Origin: Halobellus rufus
GTDB lineage: Archaea > Halobacteriota > Halobacteria > Halobacteriales > Haloferacaceae
NCBI RefSeq assembly: GCF_000739575.1
Contig: NZ_BBJO01000014.1
Location: 186,001 to 250,000 of the forward strand
Direction of reading: 5' to 3'
DNA: 64,000 bases
This document shows, piece after piece, positions 8,839 to 18,276 of this stretch. The stretch's first letter is position 1. Each line of letters opens with the position of its first letter. The notes below the pieces were generated by a model. It had not been told where the DNA came from. It saw only the letters and a program-made list of their open reading frames with translations, and did not search any database. A program made the position numbers and the translations under genes.

Positions 8839-9984
8839 TCACGACCCATCGGGTGCTGACTCCCGTATTCTGGCGGCCACGTCCTCGGCGGTGACTTCGC
8901 GGTCGGGGGCCGACGCCACCCGTCGCAAGACCAGATCGAGGACGTTGAGCTGCCGCAGGAGCTGTCGAGTGCGGTCGTGCTCCAACCCGAGTTCCCGCTG
9001 GACCTCGTGGACCGTCCGCGCGTCGAGAACGGCGTCGACGACGTCGTGCAGCGTCAGTCGCTCCGGGAGCCCGATCCCGTCGGTGACCAACTGCTCGTCG
9101 GGGAGTGACTCCGTCGAAACGGCGTCGGATTCCGGTTCGCGGTCGGTTCCTCCGGCGTTCGGTCCTTCCACCGAATGCGCTTCGTGGCTTCTCGAAGCCG
9201 TTGAGTCGTCCGCGCCGTCAGCCTCCGCCGCTTCGGCCGGGTCAGGATCCTCCGCAGCGCCGGTCTCGTACGACGCCGGAGAGTGAACGCCCGCGTCGAT
9301 CATATACCGGCGGACGGTCTCCGCGGAGACGTCCATCTCGATCCGTCGGCTCATCTCCTCGAAGGTGTCGCAGACGTCGTACAGTCGGGCGAGATAGCCC
9401 GTGTCGTCGTACGGCGGCACCGACTCGTCGCGGACGGCCGCGAGCGACGTCGGATCCGCCTCGTTCTCCGTTCCCGGAGAGCCACCTCGGGCCGCCGACG
9501 TTCCGCCGCGGGTGAAGTCCTCTGTCGGTTCGAGATCCTCGGGTGAACCGGTCTGCTCCTGTGCGTCGGTCGCGGCCGCCGGTTCCGTCGGGGTGCCCAC
9601 GGCCGCCGCGTCGATCGTGACCGTCAGCGTGAGGATCACTCCGTCGTCTTCGAGTCGGACGTCCGTCGTCGTCGTCGACATCGAGATGTCCTCCGGCAGA
9701 TCCACGGCCGGCCCGCCGTCGGGATTCGACGGGAACACCGGGAGCCGGACCGCGATTTCGAGGTCGTCGACACCGCCGTCCGGCGACGACCGATCGGAAT
9801 CGTCGCTCGCCTCCACGCCGAGCGCCTCCGAGAGCGGAACTGCGACCTCGACCGTCGAGCGCAGCGGTCCGTCCGCGTCGCCACCGGCAGCCGCCTCGGC
9901 CCGTCGCACGGTCCGGTCCCCCGAACCGAGGCGATCGAGCACCCGCGAGAGCGCGTCGAACGAAGACTGCGGCTGCATCGCCAT
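8839..9984 (-). CDS. uncharacterised haloarchaeal HTH-like protein
   Basis: A 381-residue acidic protein. The N-terminal half ends in a beta-rich stretch (LEIAVRLPVFP, VRLEDDGVILTLTVTID), followed by a low-complexity linker. The middle segment LYDVCDTFEEMSRRIEMDVSAETVRRYMIDAGVH looks like a DNA-binding helix-turn-helix seen in other haloarchaeal proteins. A second predicted HTH-like region, LTLHDVVDAVLDARTVHEVQRELGLEHDRTRQLLRQLNVLDL, lies near the C-terminus. The ATG at 9984 (MAMQPQSSFDALSRVL) is preferred over an upstream extension. I infer DNA binding but cannot name a target; it lies directly upstream of metF on the same strand, 72 bases away. Confidence 0.7.
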   Translation of the reverse strand: MAMQPQSSFDALSRVLDRLGSGDRTVRRAEAAAGGDADGPLRSTVEVAVPLSEALGVEASDDSDRSSPDGGVDDLEIAVRLPVFPSNPDGGPAVDLPEDISMSTTTTDVRLEDDGVILTLTVTIDAAAVGTPTEPAAATDAQEQTGSPEDLEPTEDFTRGGTSAARGGSPGTENEADPTSLAAVRDESVPPYDDTGYLARLYDVCDTFEEMSRRIEMDVSAETVRRYMIDAGVHSPASYETGAAEDPDPAEAAEADGADDSTASRSHEAHSVEGPNAGGTDREPESDAVSTESLPDEQLVTDGIGLPERLTLHDVVDAVLDARTVHEVQRELGLEHDRTRQLLRQLNVLDLVLRRVASAPDREVTAEDVAARIRESAPDGS

Positions 9985-10096
9985 TGTACTGCTAGCAACC
10001 AACACATTGTGATTGGTTAACGCTACGTGCGGAATGGTGAGGGTATTAAAAACCGGTACAGACGTCGACCCGTCCAGAGCCGTCGGCTCGACAGCG

Positions 10097-11049
10097 TCAG
10101 GAATCAGCGGCGATGCTCGCGACCCGTTCGCCGGTGACGACGACGCCGCCCCGCGAGACGGAGTACAGAATGCCAGCGCCGCTCGCGGTGACGGTCTCCA
10201 GCCGTTCGAAGGACGACGGGTCGAACACGGCACCCAGTTCCTCGTCGGCGTCGACGGCGTCGCCGACGGCGAGGTCGGCCCGCAGCTCGAAGAGACCCGA
10301 CATCTCGGCGACGACCCGCGGGACGTCGTCGGAGAGGACCCGTTGGTCCGAGGTCGACTCGACGGGTTCGTCTACGACGCCGAGTTCGCGGAGGACGTTC
10401 CAGACGCCCTCGACTCCGGACTGGACGGCCGGGCGTCGCACGGTTCGGCTGTTCGAGAGCTCCGCGGTGATCGCCGGAACGCCGGCCCGTGCCGCCGCGA
10501 GACGGAACTTCCCGGCGAAGTCGTCGCCCTCGAAGGGGTCGTCGTCAGCGAGGAGTGCTCGGTCCCGAACGCCTCCGCGAGCGCCCGCGCGTCGTCGTCG
10601 CCGCGGCTGAACCGGACGTGTTCGAGCATCTGCGGCATCCCGGTGTGGAGATCGACCGCGACGTCGCTCTCCTCGACGAGCGGCCAGAGGTTCGCGACCA
10701 GCCGCTCCTGAAAGCTGCCGTCGCGGTCGCCGGGCCAGATGCGGTTGAAGTTCGAGTGAAACGCGTCGTAGGCCTCCGGCGTCAGATACGAGCGGTGGTC
10801 GAACGCGAGCGGGTTCGTGACCGGGACGGCGACGACCGTCCCCGCTATCTCGGCGTCGAGGAGGCGGTCGTGGAGTCGCCGGAGCGCCGCGGGGCCGTTG
10901 AGTTCGATGCCGTGCTGGGCCGCCTGCGCGAACACCGTCGGCCCGTCGCCGCCCTCGTAGCGGTGGACGGTCACGGAGACGTCGCGGCCCGAGGGAAATC
11001 GCCCGAGCAACCGATCGGACGCCGTGTGGGTCACCGAGTCGTAGGTCAT
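10097..11049 (-). CDS. succinylglutamate desuccinylase/aspartoacylase family protein; frameshifted near 10553
   Basis: The first frame carries the zinc-peptidase-like core of the AstE/AspA family: QAAQHGIELNGPAALRRL (HxxE motif), VVAVPVTNPLAF, FNRIWPGD, and DVAVDLHTGMPQ. After FGTEH the frame degenerates; the sibling frame continues sensibly as LADDDPFEGDDFAGKFRLAA, then AITAELSNSRTVRR and the C-terminal barrel, ending at 10097. A single missing base near 10553-10554 explains the switch; restoring it gives 317 residues. Family members deacylate N-acyl amino acids; the substrate here is unknown. It is divergent from the creatininase-family gene. Confidence 0.75.
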
Positions 11050-11180
11050 ATCCGAGAAGGCGCGTCCGCGGGGTAAAAATCTCTGGACGGAACGAGCGAC
11101 CTCGTGTTGATCGCCGCTCGAACGGCGCGAGTTACGAGCGCGCCGCGTCTTTTATCCGGCCGCTCGGTGAAGCGCCGCGT

Positions 11181-11912
11181 ATGCACCTGGAGCGAGAGAC
11201 GTGGACCGACGCCGAGGAGTCGGCGGCGGAGGTGGCGCTGCTCCCCGTCGGGAGCACGGAACAACACGGCCCGCACGCCCCGCTCGGCACCGACACGCTG
11301 GACGCGGAAGCCGTCGCCGAAGCCGCCGCCGAGCGGTACGCCGACCCCGTGGTCGTCGCGCCCGCGATTCCGGTCGGGATCGCCGAGGAGCACCGGGAGT
11401 TCGCGGGGACGCTGTGGACGACCGAATCGACCTTCCGCGCGTACGTCCGCGACGTCGTCGGGAGCCTCGCCTCGCACGGCTGGGACCGCGTCGTCGTCGT
11501 GAACGGCCACGGCGGCAACATCGCGGCGCTAAAGGAGGTCACGGCCCAGATCGTCCGCCACGACGACGCCTACGCCGTCCCGTTCACGTGGTTCGACGAG
11601 GTGGGCGAGCACAGTTCGGAGATGGGCCACGCCGGGCCGCTGGAGACCTCGCTGCTGCGTCACACGAACCCCGAAACAGTGCACGAGGACCGCCTCGACG
11701 AGGCCGCCGAGGGGGGAAGCGCCCGCTGGGGGAACTGGCAGGGCCGGGTCAACCTCGCCGTCGACTCCCACGAGTTCACCGACAACGGGGTCGTCGGCGA
11801 CCCGCGCGAATCGAGCGCGGAACTCGGCGCGGAACTGTTGGAGCGGTCCGCCGACGCGCTCTGTGCGCTGCTCGACGAGGTCCGCGAGCGCGACCCCGGG
11901 CCGCGGATCTGA
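11181..11912 (+). CDS. creatininase family amidohydrolase
   Basis: A 243-residue protein with the metal-binding segments of the creatininase family: LLPVGSTEQHGPHAPLGTDT near the N-terminus, VVVVNGHGGN in the middle, and GHAGPLETS. Creatininase opens creatinine to creatine, which other enzymes convert to sarcosine. An archaeal relative, ArfB, instead deformylates an intermediate of riboflavin/F420 synthesis, and sequence reading alone cannot decide between them. Its place 213 bases upstream of a DMG/sarcosine dehydrogenase on the same strand makes a link to methylated amines possible but unproven. Confidence 0.8.
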   Translation: MHLERETWTDAEESAAEVALLPVGSTEQHGPHAPLGTDTLDAEAVAEAAAERYADPVVVAPAIPVGIAEEHREFAGTLWTTESTFRAYVRDVVGSLASHGWDRVVVVNGHGGNIAALKEVTAQIVRHDDAYAVPFTWFDEVGEHSSEMGHAGPLETSLLRHTNPETVHEDRLDEAAEGGSARWGNWQGRVNLAVDSHEFTDNGVVGDPRESSAELGAELLERSADALCALLDEVRERDPGPRI

Positions 11913-12085
11913 ACCGAATCAGCTCGCCTCGTTTTGTCGGGTCGATGTCAGACTGTGTCGACGGCCGTAGCTCAAAAAGCGACTGAAATATTCGGCTCGT
12001 TTCGGTCTGCGCGCATCCGTCGTTTTTCCTGTTTTCGTCGCTCGTAACGCTCGTTTCCGATTCCGCGTTTGATCGGTCACCGTGG

Positions 12086-12092
12086 TATTTAA
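12086..12092 (+). promoter_or_regulatory. TATA-like box upstream of DMG dehydrogenase 1
   Basis: TATTTAA lies 34 bases before the ATG at 12126, in an otherwise GC-rich region. An archaeal TATA box about 25-27 bases before transcription start would give a very short leader here. Position-based inference only. Confidence 0.4.
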
Positions 12093-12125
12093 GCCCGTGA
12101 CACCGTCACCCTGAGACGAACACGA

Positions 12126-14675
12126 ATGAGCACACCGGAACTTCCGTCGCAGGCGGAGACAGTCATCGTCGGCGCTGGCGCGGTCGGCTGCAGCGTCGCC
12201 TACCACCTCCACGAACTCGGCGCAGAGGACGTCGTCGTCGTCGATCAGGGGCCGCTCCCGGTCACCGGCGGGTCGTCGGTGCACGCGCCGGGGATCATGT
12301 TCCAGACGTCCCCGTCGAAGCTCCAGACGAAGGCGGCCCACTACACGAGTCGGCTGCTCTCGGACGCGGGCGTCTACAACGAGGTCGGAGGCATCGAACT
12401 CGCGCGCAGCGAGGAGCGGATGGACTTCCTCGAACGGCGCGTCGAGTGGGCCGAGTCCTACGGCCTTCCCGACCCGCAACTGCTCTCGCCCGAGGAGGTC
12501 ACAGAGCAGCTCCCGCTGGTGAACGAAGACGAGATCCTCGGCGGCTACTACTCCCCGACGGACGGCCGGGTCGACGGGATCGCCGCCCTGCAGTGGTACA
12601 TCGCGAACTCGGGCGCGGACTTCTTCGGCAACACGGAGGTGACGGACCTCGACGTCTCCGGCGGCGAGGTCACCGCCGTCGAGACCGACCGCGGCACGAT
12701 CGAGTGCGACCGCTGCGTGATGGCGACGAACAACTGGGGCTATCAGACGGCGCAGATGGCCGGACTGGACCTGCCGATCGCGCCCGTCGAACACCAGTAC
12801 GTCGTCACCGAGCCGCTGGCGGAACTCGCCGAGGCGGACTCGACCATCGGCGAGAACACCGACGGCCTGCTGGTTCCGGGAGACCGCAGCATCCAGGAGT
12901 ACATGAGCGAAGCCCCGCACCAGCCCGTCGGTCGCGACCAGGACAACTCGCTGTACTTCCGCACGCACGAGGATTCGCTCGGGCTCGGTTCGTACAACCA
13001 CGAGACGCTCTCTGTCGACCCCGACGCGATGGGGAAGAACGACGACCGACAGGCGTCGGTGCGCGGGTTCACCCGCGAGCACTGGGAGGAGCCGACGCAC
13101 CCGGACCGCGAGAAGTCCGCGAAGCAGGCGTTCGACGAACTGCTCCCGATGACCGAGGACGTCGACTACGAGATGACCGAGAACGGCATCTTCGTGTTCA
13201 CCCCCGACGGGATGCCCGCCGTCGGGCCGACCGCGCAGGTCGACGGCCTCTGGAGCGCGCTGGCGATCTGGTGGACCCACTCCGGCGGCTACGGCAAGAT
13301 CGTCGCCGAGTGGATGGAGAACGGCGTGCCGCGGCTGCCCTCCGGCCCGGTCGACACCGGCGGCGTCCACGTCCGCCGCTTCGAGCCCCACGCCGGCGAG
13401 AAGGAGTACTTCGTCGACAAGGGCGCGAAGCGCTACCAGCAGGTCTACAGCATCGTCGAGCCGCGCTGGCAGCCGAGCGAACACCGCGGCCTCCGCACGA
13501 GCCCGTTCTACCACCAGCAGAAAGCGTTGGGCGCGGAGTTCTACCAGTCCGGCGGCTGGGAGTCCGCGCAGTGGTACGAGTCGAACGCCGACCTCGTCGA
13601 CGAGTACGAGGAGGAGATCCCCGAGCAGGACGGCTGGCAGGGGATCAACCGCTCGGCGATCGAGGGCGCAGAGCACCTCCACACCCGCGATGCGGTCTCG
13701 ATGTTCGACATGACCTCCTTCAGCAGCATCGTCGTCGAGGGGGAGGGAGCCACCGACTTCCTCCAGCGGATGTGCAGCAACGACGTTGACAGTGCGGTCG
13801 GCAAGGTCCGCTACTCGCTGCTGTTGAACGAGGGCGGGGGCATCCTCGCGGACGTCACGGTCGTCCGCCTCGACGAGGAGCGGTTCCTCGTGACCACCGG
13901 CGGCGGCAACTCCCCCGGCATCCACGGCGGCTGGCTGAAGGAGCACGCCCCCGAGAGCGTCTCCGTGCACATCGAGGAGGGCGCGCGGAGCACGATCGGC
14001 CTATGGGGGCCGAAATCGCGGCTGCTGCTCCAGCGCGTCACCGACGCCGACGTCTCGAACGACGGCTTCCCGTACTTCACGGCGAAGCAGATCTACGTCG
14101 GCGAGGTGCCGGTCATCGCGCTGCGCGTCTCCTACGTGGGCGAACTCGGCTGGGAGCTGTGGGCCCCCACCGAGTACGGCCAGCGCCTCTGGGAGACGCT
14201 CTGGGAGGCCGGCCAGGACCTCGACGTCCGGCCGATGGGCGGCGGCGCGCTCGAATCGATGCGGCTGGAGAAGGGCTTCCGCCTCTGGGGCACCGACATC
14301 GACACCGACTCGAACCCCTACGAGGCGGGGCTGGGCTTCGCCGTCGACCTCGACACCGACTTCATCGGCAAGGAGGCGCTCGAGGCCGCGAAGGAGTCGG
14401 GGATCGACGACGAGATCACGCCGATCACGCTGGACGACTCCGACGACGTGCTCCTGAGCGGCCGGCCGGTGCTCGTCGACGGCGAGCCGCAGGGGTACGT
14501 GCAGGCCGCCGACTTCGGCTACAGCGTCGGCGAGTCGATCGCCTACACGTACCTCCCGACGGAGTACACCGAAGCGGGCACCGACGTGCAGGTCCGCTGT
14601 GAGGGCGAACTGTACGACGCGACCGTCAGGGACGAACCGCTGTTCGACCCCGGCCGCGAAAAGATCATCCGGTAG
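12126..14675 (+). CDS. dimethylglycine/sarcosine dehydrogenase-like flavoprotein with GcvT module (1)
   Basis: An 849-residue protein. An N-terminal FAD-binding DAO fold (VIVGAGAVGCSVAYHL at 13-28) is followed by GGSSVHAPG, where His53 sits at the covalent-FAD histidine position of DMGDH/SARDH. The oxidoreductase part ends near residue 390, a linking FAO_M segment follows, and a GcvT domain with C-terminal barrel fills about 450-845 (LRVSYVGELGWELWAP, MRLEKGFRLWGTDI). Such enzymes oxidatively demethylate dimethylglycine or sarcosine and pass the methylene group to THF, with electrons going to ETF. The serine/threonine ammonia-lyase gene starts 58 bases downstream, suggesting an operon. Exact substrate undetermined. 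Confidence 0.88.
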   Translation: MSTPELPSQAETVIVGAGAVGCSVAYHLHELGAEDVVVVDQGPLPVTGGSSVHAPGIMFQTSPSKLQTKAAHYTSRLLSDAGVYNEVGGIELARSEERMDFLERRVEWAESYGLPDPQLLSPEEVTEQLPLVNEDEILGGYYSPTDGRVDGIAALQWYIANSGADFFGNTEVTDLDVSGGEVTAVETDRGTIECDRCVMATNNWGYQTAQMAGLDLPIAPVEHQYVVTEPLAELAEADSTIGENTDGLLVPGDRSIQEYMSEAPHQPVGRDQDNSLYFRTHEDSLGLGSYNHETLSVDPDAMGKNDDRQASVRGFTREHWEEPTHPDREKSAKQAFDELLPMTEDVDYEMTENGIFVFTPDGMPAVGPTAQVDGLWSALAIWWTHSGGYGKIVAEWMENGVPRLPSGPVDTGGVHVRRFEPHAGEKEYFVDKGAKRYQQVYSIVEPRWQPSEHRGLRTSPFYHQQKALGAEFYQSGGWESAQWYESNADLVDEYEEEIPEQDGWQGINRSAIEGAEHLHTRDAVSMFDMTSFSSIVVEGEGATDFLQRMCSNDVDSAVGKVRYSLLLNEGGGILADVTVVRLDEERFLVTTGGGNSPGIHGGWLKEHAPESVSVHIEEGARSTIGLWGPKSRLLLQRVTDADVSNDGFPYFTAKQIYVGEVPVIALRVSYVGELGWELWAPTEYGQRLWETLWEAGQDLDVRPMGGGALESMRLEKGFRLWGTDIDTDSNPYEAGLGFAVDLDTDFIGKEALEAAKESGIDDEITPITLDDSDDVLLSGRPVLVDGEPQGYVQAADFGYSVGESIAYTYLPTEYTEAGTDVQVRCEGELYDATVRDEPLFDPGREKIIR

Positions 14676-14733
14676 GGGCGAGTCCTCACGGACAACGGCG
14701 GATCGCTCCGATCCCGACTCACTATCGCATCCC

Positions 14734-15996
14734 ATGACCGACACAGAATCCGACACCGAACACGACGCATTGCCCGTGCAGTACGTTGACATCGAACGCG
14801 CACGCGAACGCCTCGACGACGACACCGTCGTCAAGCAGACGCCCGTCGAGAAGAGCACCTCCCTCGGCGCGCTCGTCGACGCGGAGGTGTACCTCAAGAT
14901 GGAACACCTCCAGTGGACCGGCTCGTTCAAGACCCGCGGCGCGTACAACAAGATCAGCCAGGACGTCGCCGAGGGCGTCGAGGAGTTCGTCGCCGCCAGC
15001 GCCGGCAACCACGCCCAGGGCGTCGCGCTCGCCGCGACGAAGTGCGGCGCGGACTCGACGATCTACATGCCCGAAGACGCCCCGCAGGCGAAAGTCGACG
15101 CCACGCGGAGCTACGGCGCGACGGTGAAGTTGGAGGGCAAGGACTTCCAGGAGACGATGAGCCACGCCCAGGCGGCCGTAGAGGAGAGCGACGCCGCCTT
15201 CGTCCACGCCTACGACGATCCCGACATCATCGCCGGGCAGGGCACGCTCGGCACCGAGATGTACCACGACAACCCCGACGTCGACACCGTGATCGTCCCC
15301 ATCGGCGGCGGCGGCCTGATCAGCGGGATCTCCACGGCGCTGAAGCACCTCTCGCCGGAGACGCGCGTCGTCGGCGTGCAGGCCACCGGGGCGGAGACCG
15401 TTCACGAGAGCCTCGACAAGGGCATTCCGGTCACGCTCGACGAGGTCGACACCATCGCCGACGGCATCGCGACCGGCGGGATCTCGGAGGCCACCCTGTC
15501 GATCATCCAAGCGAACGTCGACGAGGTCGTCACCGTCACCGACACCCAGATCGCGCAAGCGATCCTCTTCCTGATGGAGCGCGCCAAACAGGTCGTCGAG
15601 GGCGCGGGCGCGGCCTCCGTGGCGGCGCTCCTTTCCGACGACCTCGACGTCTCCGGCGAGACCGTGATGCCGCTGCTCTGCGGCGGCAACCTCGACATGA
15701 CGCAGTTACAGACGGTGGTCGTCCACGCGCTCACCCAGCGGAAGCAGCGCATCCGCCTGCGCGTCCGCATCGACGACCGCCCGGGGAAGATGCACGAACT
15801 CTCCGGCATCATCGCCGAACAGGAGGCGAACATCCACGACGTGCGTCACGACCGCTCGGTCGAGGACCTGGAAGTCGGCGAGGCCTACCTCGTGTTCACC
15901 GTCGAGACGAGCGGTGCCGAACACGCCGCGTCCATCGTCGACGCGATCGAGAGCGCGGACTACAGCGTCGACGACGTGACGCGGGCCGACGCGTAG
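14734..15996 (+). CDS. threonine/serine ammonia-lyase with ACT domain
   Basis: A 420-residue PLP enzyme of the IlvA/TdcB group: LKMEHLQWTGSFKTRGAYNK contains the PLP lysine (SFKTRGA), ASAGNHAQGVA is the phosphate/substrate loop, IGGGGLISG binds the PLP phosphate, and an ACT domain covers about 330-415 (LRVRIDDRPGKMHELSGIIAEQ). It deaminates threonine or serine. Directly downstream of a DMG/sarcosine dehydrogenase, a plausible role is converting serine, formed from glycine plus methylene-THF, to pyruvate. The alternative is ordinary isoleucine synthesis. ATG at 14734 chosen over longer upstream extensions. Confidence 0.88.
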   Translation: MTDTESDTEHDALPVQYVDIERARERLDDDTVVKQTPVEKSTSLGALVDAEVYLKMEHLQWTGSFKTRGAYNKISQDVAEGVEEFVAASAGNHAQGVALAATKCGADSTIYMPEDAPQAKVDATRSYGATVKLEGKDFQETMSHAQAAVEESDAAFVHAYDDPDIIAGQGTLGTEMYHDNPDVDTVIVPIGGGGLISGISTALKHLSPETRVVGVQATGAETVHESLDKGIPVTLDEVDTIADGIATGGISEATLSIIQANVDEVVTVTDTQIAQAILFLMERAKQVVEGAGAASVAALLSDDLDVSGETVMPLLCGGNLDMTQLQTVVVHALTQRKQRIRLRVRIDDRPGKMHELSGIIAEQEANIHDVRHDRSVEDLEVGEAYLVFTVETSGAEHAASIVDAIESADYSVDDVTRADA

Positions 15997-16083
15997 ATTC
16001 CGAGCGAGGGACCGACTTCGACGGCGGAGTGAGTAATCGGCGACGAACGCTGCGACACCCGATCGCGGGGCTCGGCGGTTCGA

Positions 16084-17130
16084 TCACTCGGCTCGGGGGA
16101 GTTGGACGACGACAACCGTCCCGGTCGGGTCGTTGTCCTCGATCCAGACGTCGCCACCGTACTGCCGGACCAACTGGTCGACGAGGTAGAGCCCGATGCC
16201 CGTCCCGGAACTACCGAGTCCGCTCTCGCCCTTCCCGAACACGACGTCCTTCTGGCGGTCCGGAATCCCCGGCCCGTTGTCGGCGACCCGGACCGCGACG
16301 TGTTCCTCGCGTACCTCACAGGAGACCTCGACGACGGGCGTCTCCTTGTCGTTGTGCTGGACAGCGTTGTTCAGCAGGTTTCGGAACACGGAACTGAGCA
16401 TCGTGTTCGCGGTCACCGCCACGTCCGACGGGACGCCGTCGAACCTGAACTCGGCCTCCGGGAACGACTCCTCCCGAAGCGACAGTTCGGTCGTGAGGAC
16501 CGCGTGTAACGAGACCGGTTCGACGGTGAGGTCCGTCCCCGAGGTGATGGTCTCCACGTAGTCGCGCGCGACCTCGGTCAGTTCGATGATGTGTTCGCCG
16601 CTGGCGAGGATCTTCTGCAGGTACTCCTGTCGCTCCTCGTCGACGTGTTCGTCGAGCAGTTCGGCCCAGCCGAGCACGACCGCCATGTCGTTTCGGATGT
16701 CGTGTCGGACGATCCGGTTCAACAGTTCGAGTTCCCGCTCGCGGCGCTTCTGCTCCGTGATGTCGATGGTGATACCGACGGCCTCCGTCAGGTTGCCCTC
16801 GCTATCTCGGAGGAGGACCTGGCGCGTGAGCCCCCAGCGTACCGTTCCGTCCGGCCGGACGATGCGGGCCTCGTAGGAGTCGGCCATCTCCTGTGGATCC
16901 GACGACTCGATGTTGTCCCGAACGCGCTCTCGGTCGTCGGGGTGGATGGTTTCGAGCAGCCGATCGACGTCGTCTTTCACCTCTTCGGACGGGATGCCCC
17001 AGATGTCCTCGAACCCGTCGCTGATGTACTCGAATTCGTCAGGTTGACTCGCCGTCCAGAGCGCGACTCCCTCGAGCTGATCGAACAACGTCCGAAAATC
17101 GCGACGTTGACCGAGCGAGGTGTCCGTCAT
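16084..17130 (-). CDS. PAS domain sensor histidine kinase
   Basis: A 348-residue soluble kinase. An N-terminal PAS/PAC region at about 12-125 (FEYISDGFEDIWGIPSEEV, then RWGLTRQVLLRDSEGNLTEAVGITIDITE) is followed by a dimerisation helix with the phospho-acceptor His143 (IVRHDIRND), the N box NLLNNAVQHN, DNGPGIPDRQ and GSSGTGIGLYLV. No transmembrane segment is visible and no response regulator lies beside it. It converges with the ammonia-lyase gene. Signal unknown. Confidence 0.9.
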   Translation of the reverse strand: MTDTSLGQRRDFRTLFDQLEGVALWTASQPDEFEYISDGFEDIWGIPSEEVKDDVDRLLETIHPDDRERVRDNIESSDPQEMADSYEARIVRPDGTVRWGLTRQVLLRDSEGNLTEAVGITIDITEQKRRERELELLNRIVRHDIRNDMAVVLGWAELLDEHVDEERQEYLQKILASGEHIIELTEVARDYVETITSGTDLTVEPVSLHAVLTTELSLREESFPEAEFRFDGVPSDVAVTANTMLSSVFRNLLNNAVQHNDKETPVVEVSCEVREEHVAVRVADNGPGIPDRQKDVVFGKGESGLGSSGTGIGLYLVDQLVRQYGGDVWIEDNDPTGTVVVVQLPRAE

Positions 17131-17303
17131 AGGGATTCATTCACACCCGGGGAAATAAATCCCGCACACGGCTCCTCCGTGGAGCGGTCAGTCGTGCAAA
17201 AGATTCGACGTGTGCGGCTCGGCCGTCACCCCCGACGCCGATCCGCTGGCGGTTCGACGACGCGTTCCGGGCGTCGGTCGCAAAAGGTCGGTGACCGAGA
17301 GAT

Positions 17304-18275
17304 CTACTCTGCGTGTCCGCGGGCCTCGAGTTCCTCGGCGATCGCGGGCGCGACCTCGTGGAGGTCGGCGATCACCGCGTAGTCGGCCTTCTGGATGATC
17401 GCGGCCTCCGGATCGGTGTTGATCGCGAGGATGTTCTCCGCGCCCTTACAGCCGACCATGTGCTGGACGGCCCCGCTGATCCCGGCGGGGATGTAGATCT
17501 CCGGGGCGATCTTCGCGCCGGTCTGGCCGATCTGGTCGTCGTGCGGCCGCCAGCCCTCGTTGACCGCCGCCCGCGAGGATCCGAGTGCGGCGTTCGGGAC
17601 GCGCTCGACCAGCGCTTCCAGCTCCGAGAAGTCGCCGTCGGTGCCGCGGCCGCCGGAGACGACCACCCGGGCCTCTCCGAGCGGGACGCCCTCGACGTCG
17701 GACTGCTCGATATCGGTGAGCTGCACGCGGAGGTCGCCGTCGTCTACGTCCGGCGCGAACGGCTCGACCGCGGCCGCGTCGCCGCCGGTCTCGCTCGGCG
17801 AGACCTCGTTGGCCGCGACGGTGAGCAGGTTCGTGTCGGCGGTGAGCTTCGAGTGCTCGATGAGCGTGCCGCCCCAGCGCTGCCGGGTGAGCTCGTAGGC
17901 CTCGCCGACCTCGACGTCGGTGACCTCCGCGGCCATCGGCTCGTCGAGTTTCGCGGCCGCGTGCGAGAGCGTCTCCGCGCCGCGGTCCGTGCCGGGTGCG
18001 ATCACGGCCTCCGTGCCGAGTTCCTCGGCGCACTGGACGACCGCCCGTCCGTACGCTTCCGGCGCGTAGTCCGCGAGCGCGTCGTCCTCGACGGTGTGCA
18101 GCGTCTCGACGCCGTGTGCGCCGGCCGCCTCGGCGACCGCGTCGGCTCCGGGGCCGAACGCGACCGCGTCCAGCGATTCGCCTGTCTGTTCGGCGACGTC
18201 GCGAGCGAGCGCGAGCGCCTGCAGCGAGACGTCGTCGAGTTCGCCGTCGTCGTGTTCGACGATCGTGAGTACCAT
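17304..18275 (-). CDS. etfA: electron transfer flavoprotein alpha subunit
   Basis: A 323-residue EtfA. The C-terminal FAD domain is canonical: GSSRAAVNEGWRPHDDQIGQTG, KIAPEIYIPAGISGAVQHM and NILAINTDPEAAIIQKADY. With EtfB it forms the heterodimer that accepts electrons from flavin dehydrogenases and passes them to a membrane oxidoreductase. It starts one base after the etfB stop, so the two are co-transcribed, with the second DMG dehydrogenase upstream. This placement makes the dehydrogenase the likely electron donor. Confidence 0.95.
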   Translation of the reverse strand: MVLTIVEHDDGELDDVSLQALALARDVAEQTGESLDAVAFGPGADAVAEAAGAHGVETLHTVEDDALADYAPEAYGRAVVQCAEELGTEAVIAPGTDRGAETLSHAAAKLDEPMAAEVTDVEVGEAYELTRQRWGGTLIEHSKLTADTNLLTVAANEVSPSETGGDAAAVEPFAPDVDDGDLRVQLTDIEQSDVEGVPLGEARVVVSGGRGTDGDFSELEALVERVPNAALGSSRAAVNEGWRPHDDQIGQTGAKIAPEIYIPAGISGAVQHMVGCKGAENILAINTDPEAAIIQKADYAVIADLHEVAPAIAEELEARGHAE

Positions 18276-18276
18276 C

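Noticed and set aside
11919-13970. 683-residue open frame on the minus strand opposite DMG dehydrogenase 1
   Set aside because: High-GC antisense shadow: Arg/Val/Leu/Asp repetition with no fold motifs, fully opposite a well-supported gene.
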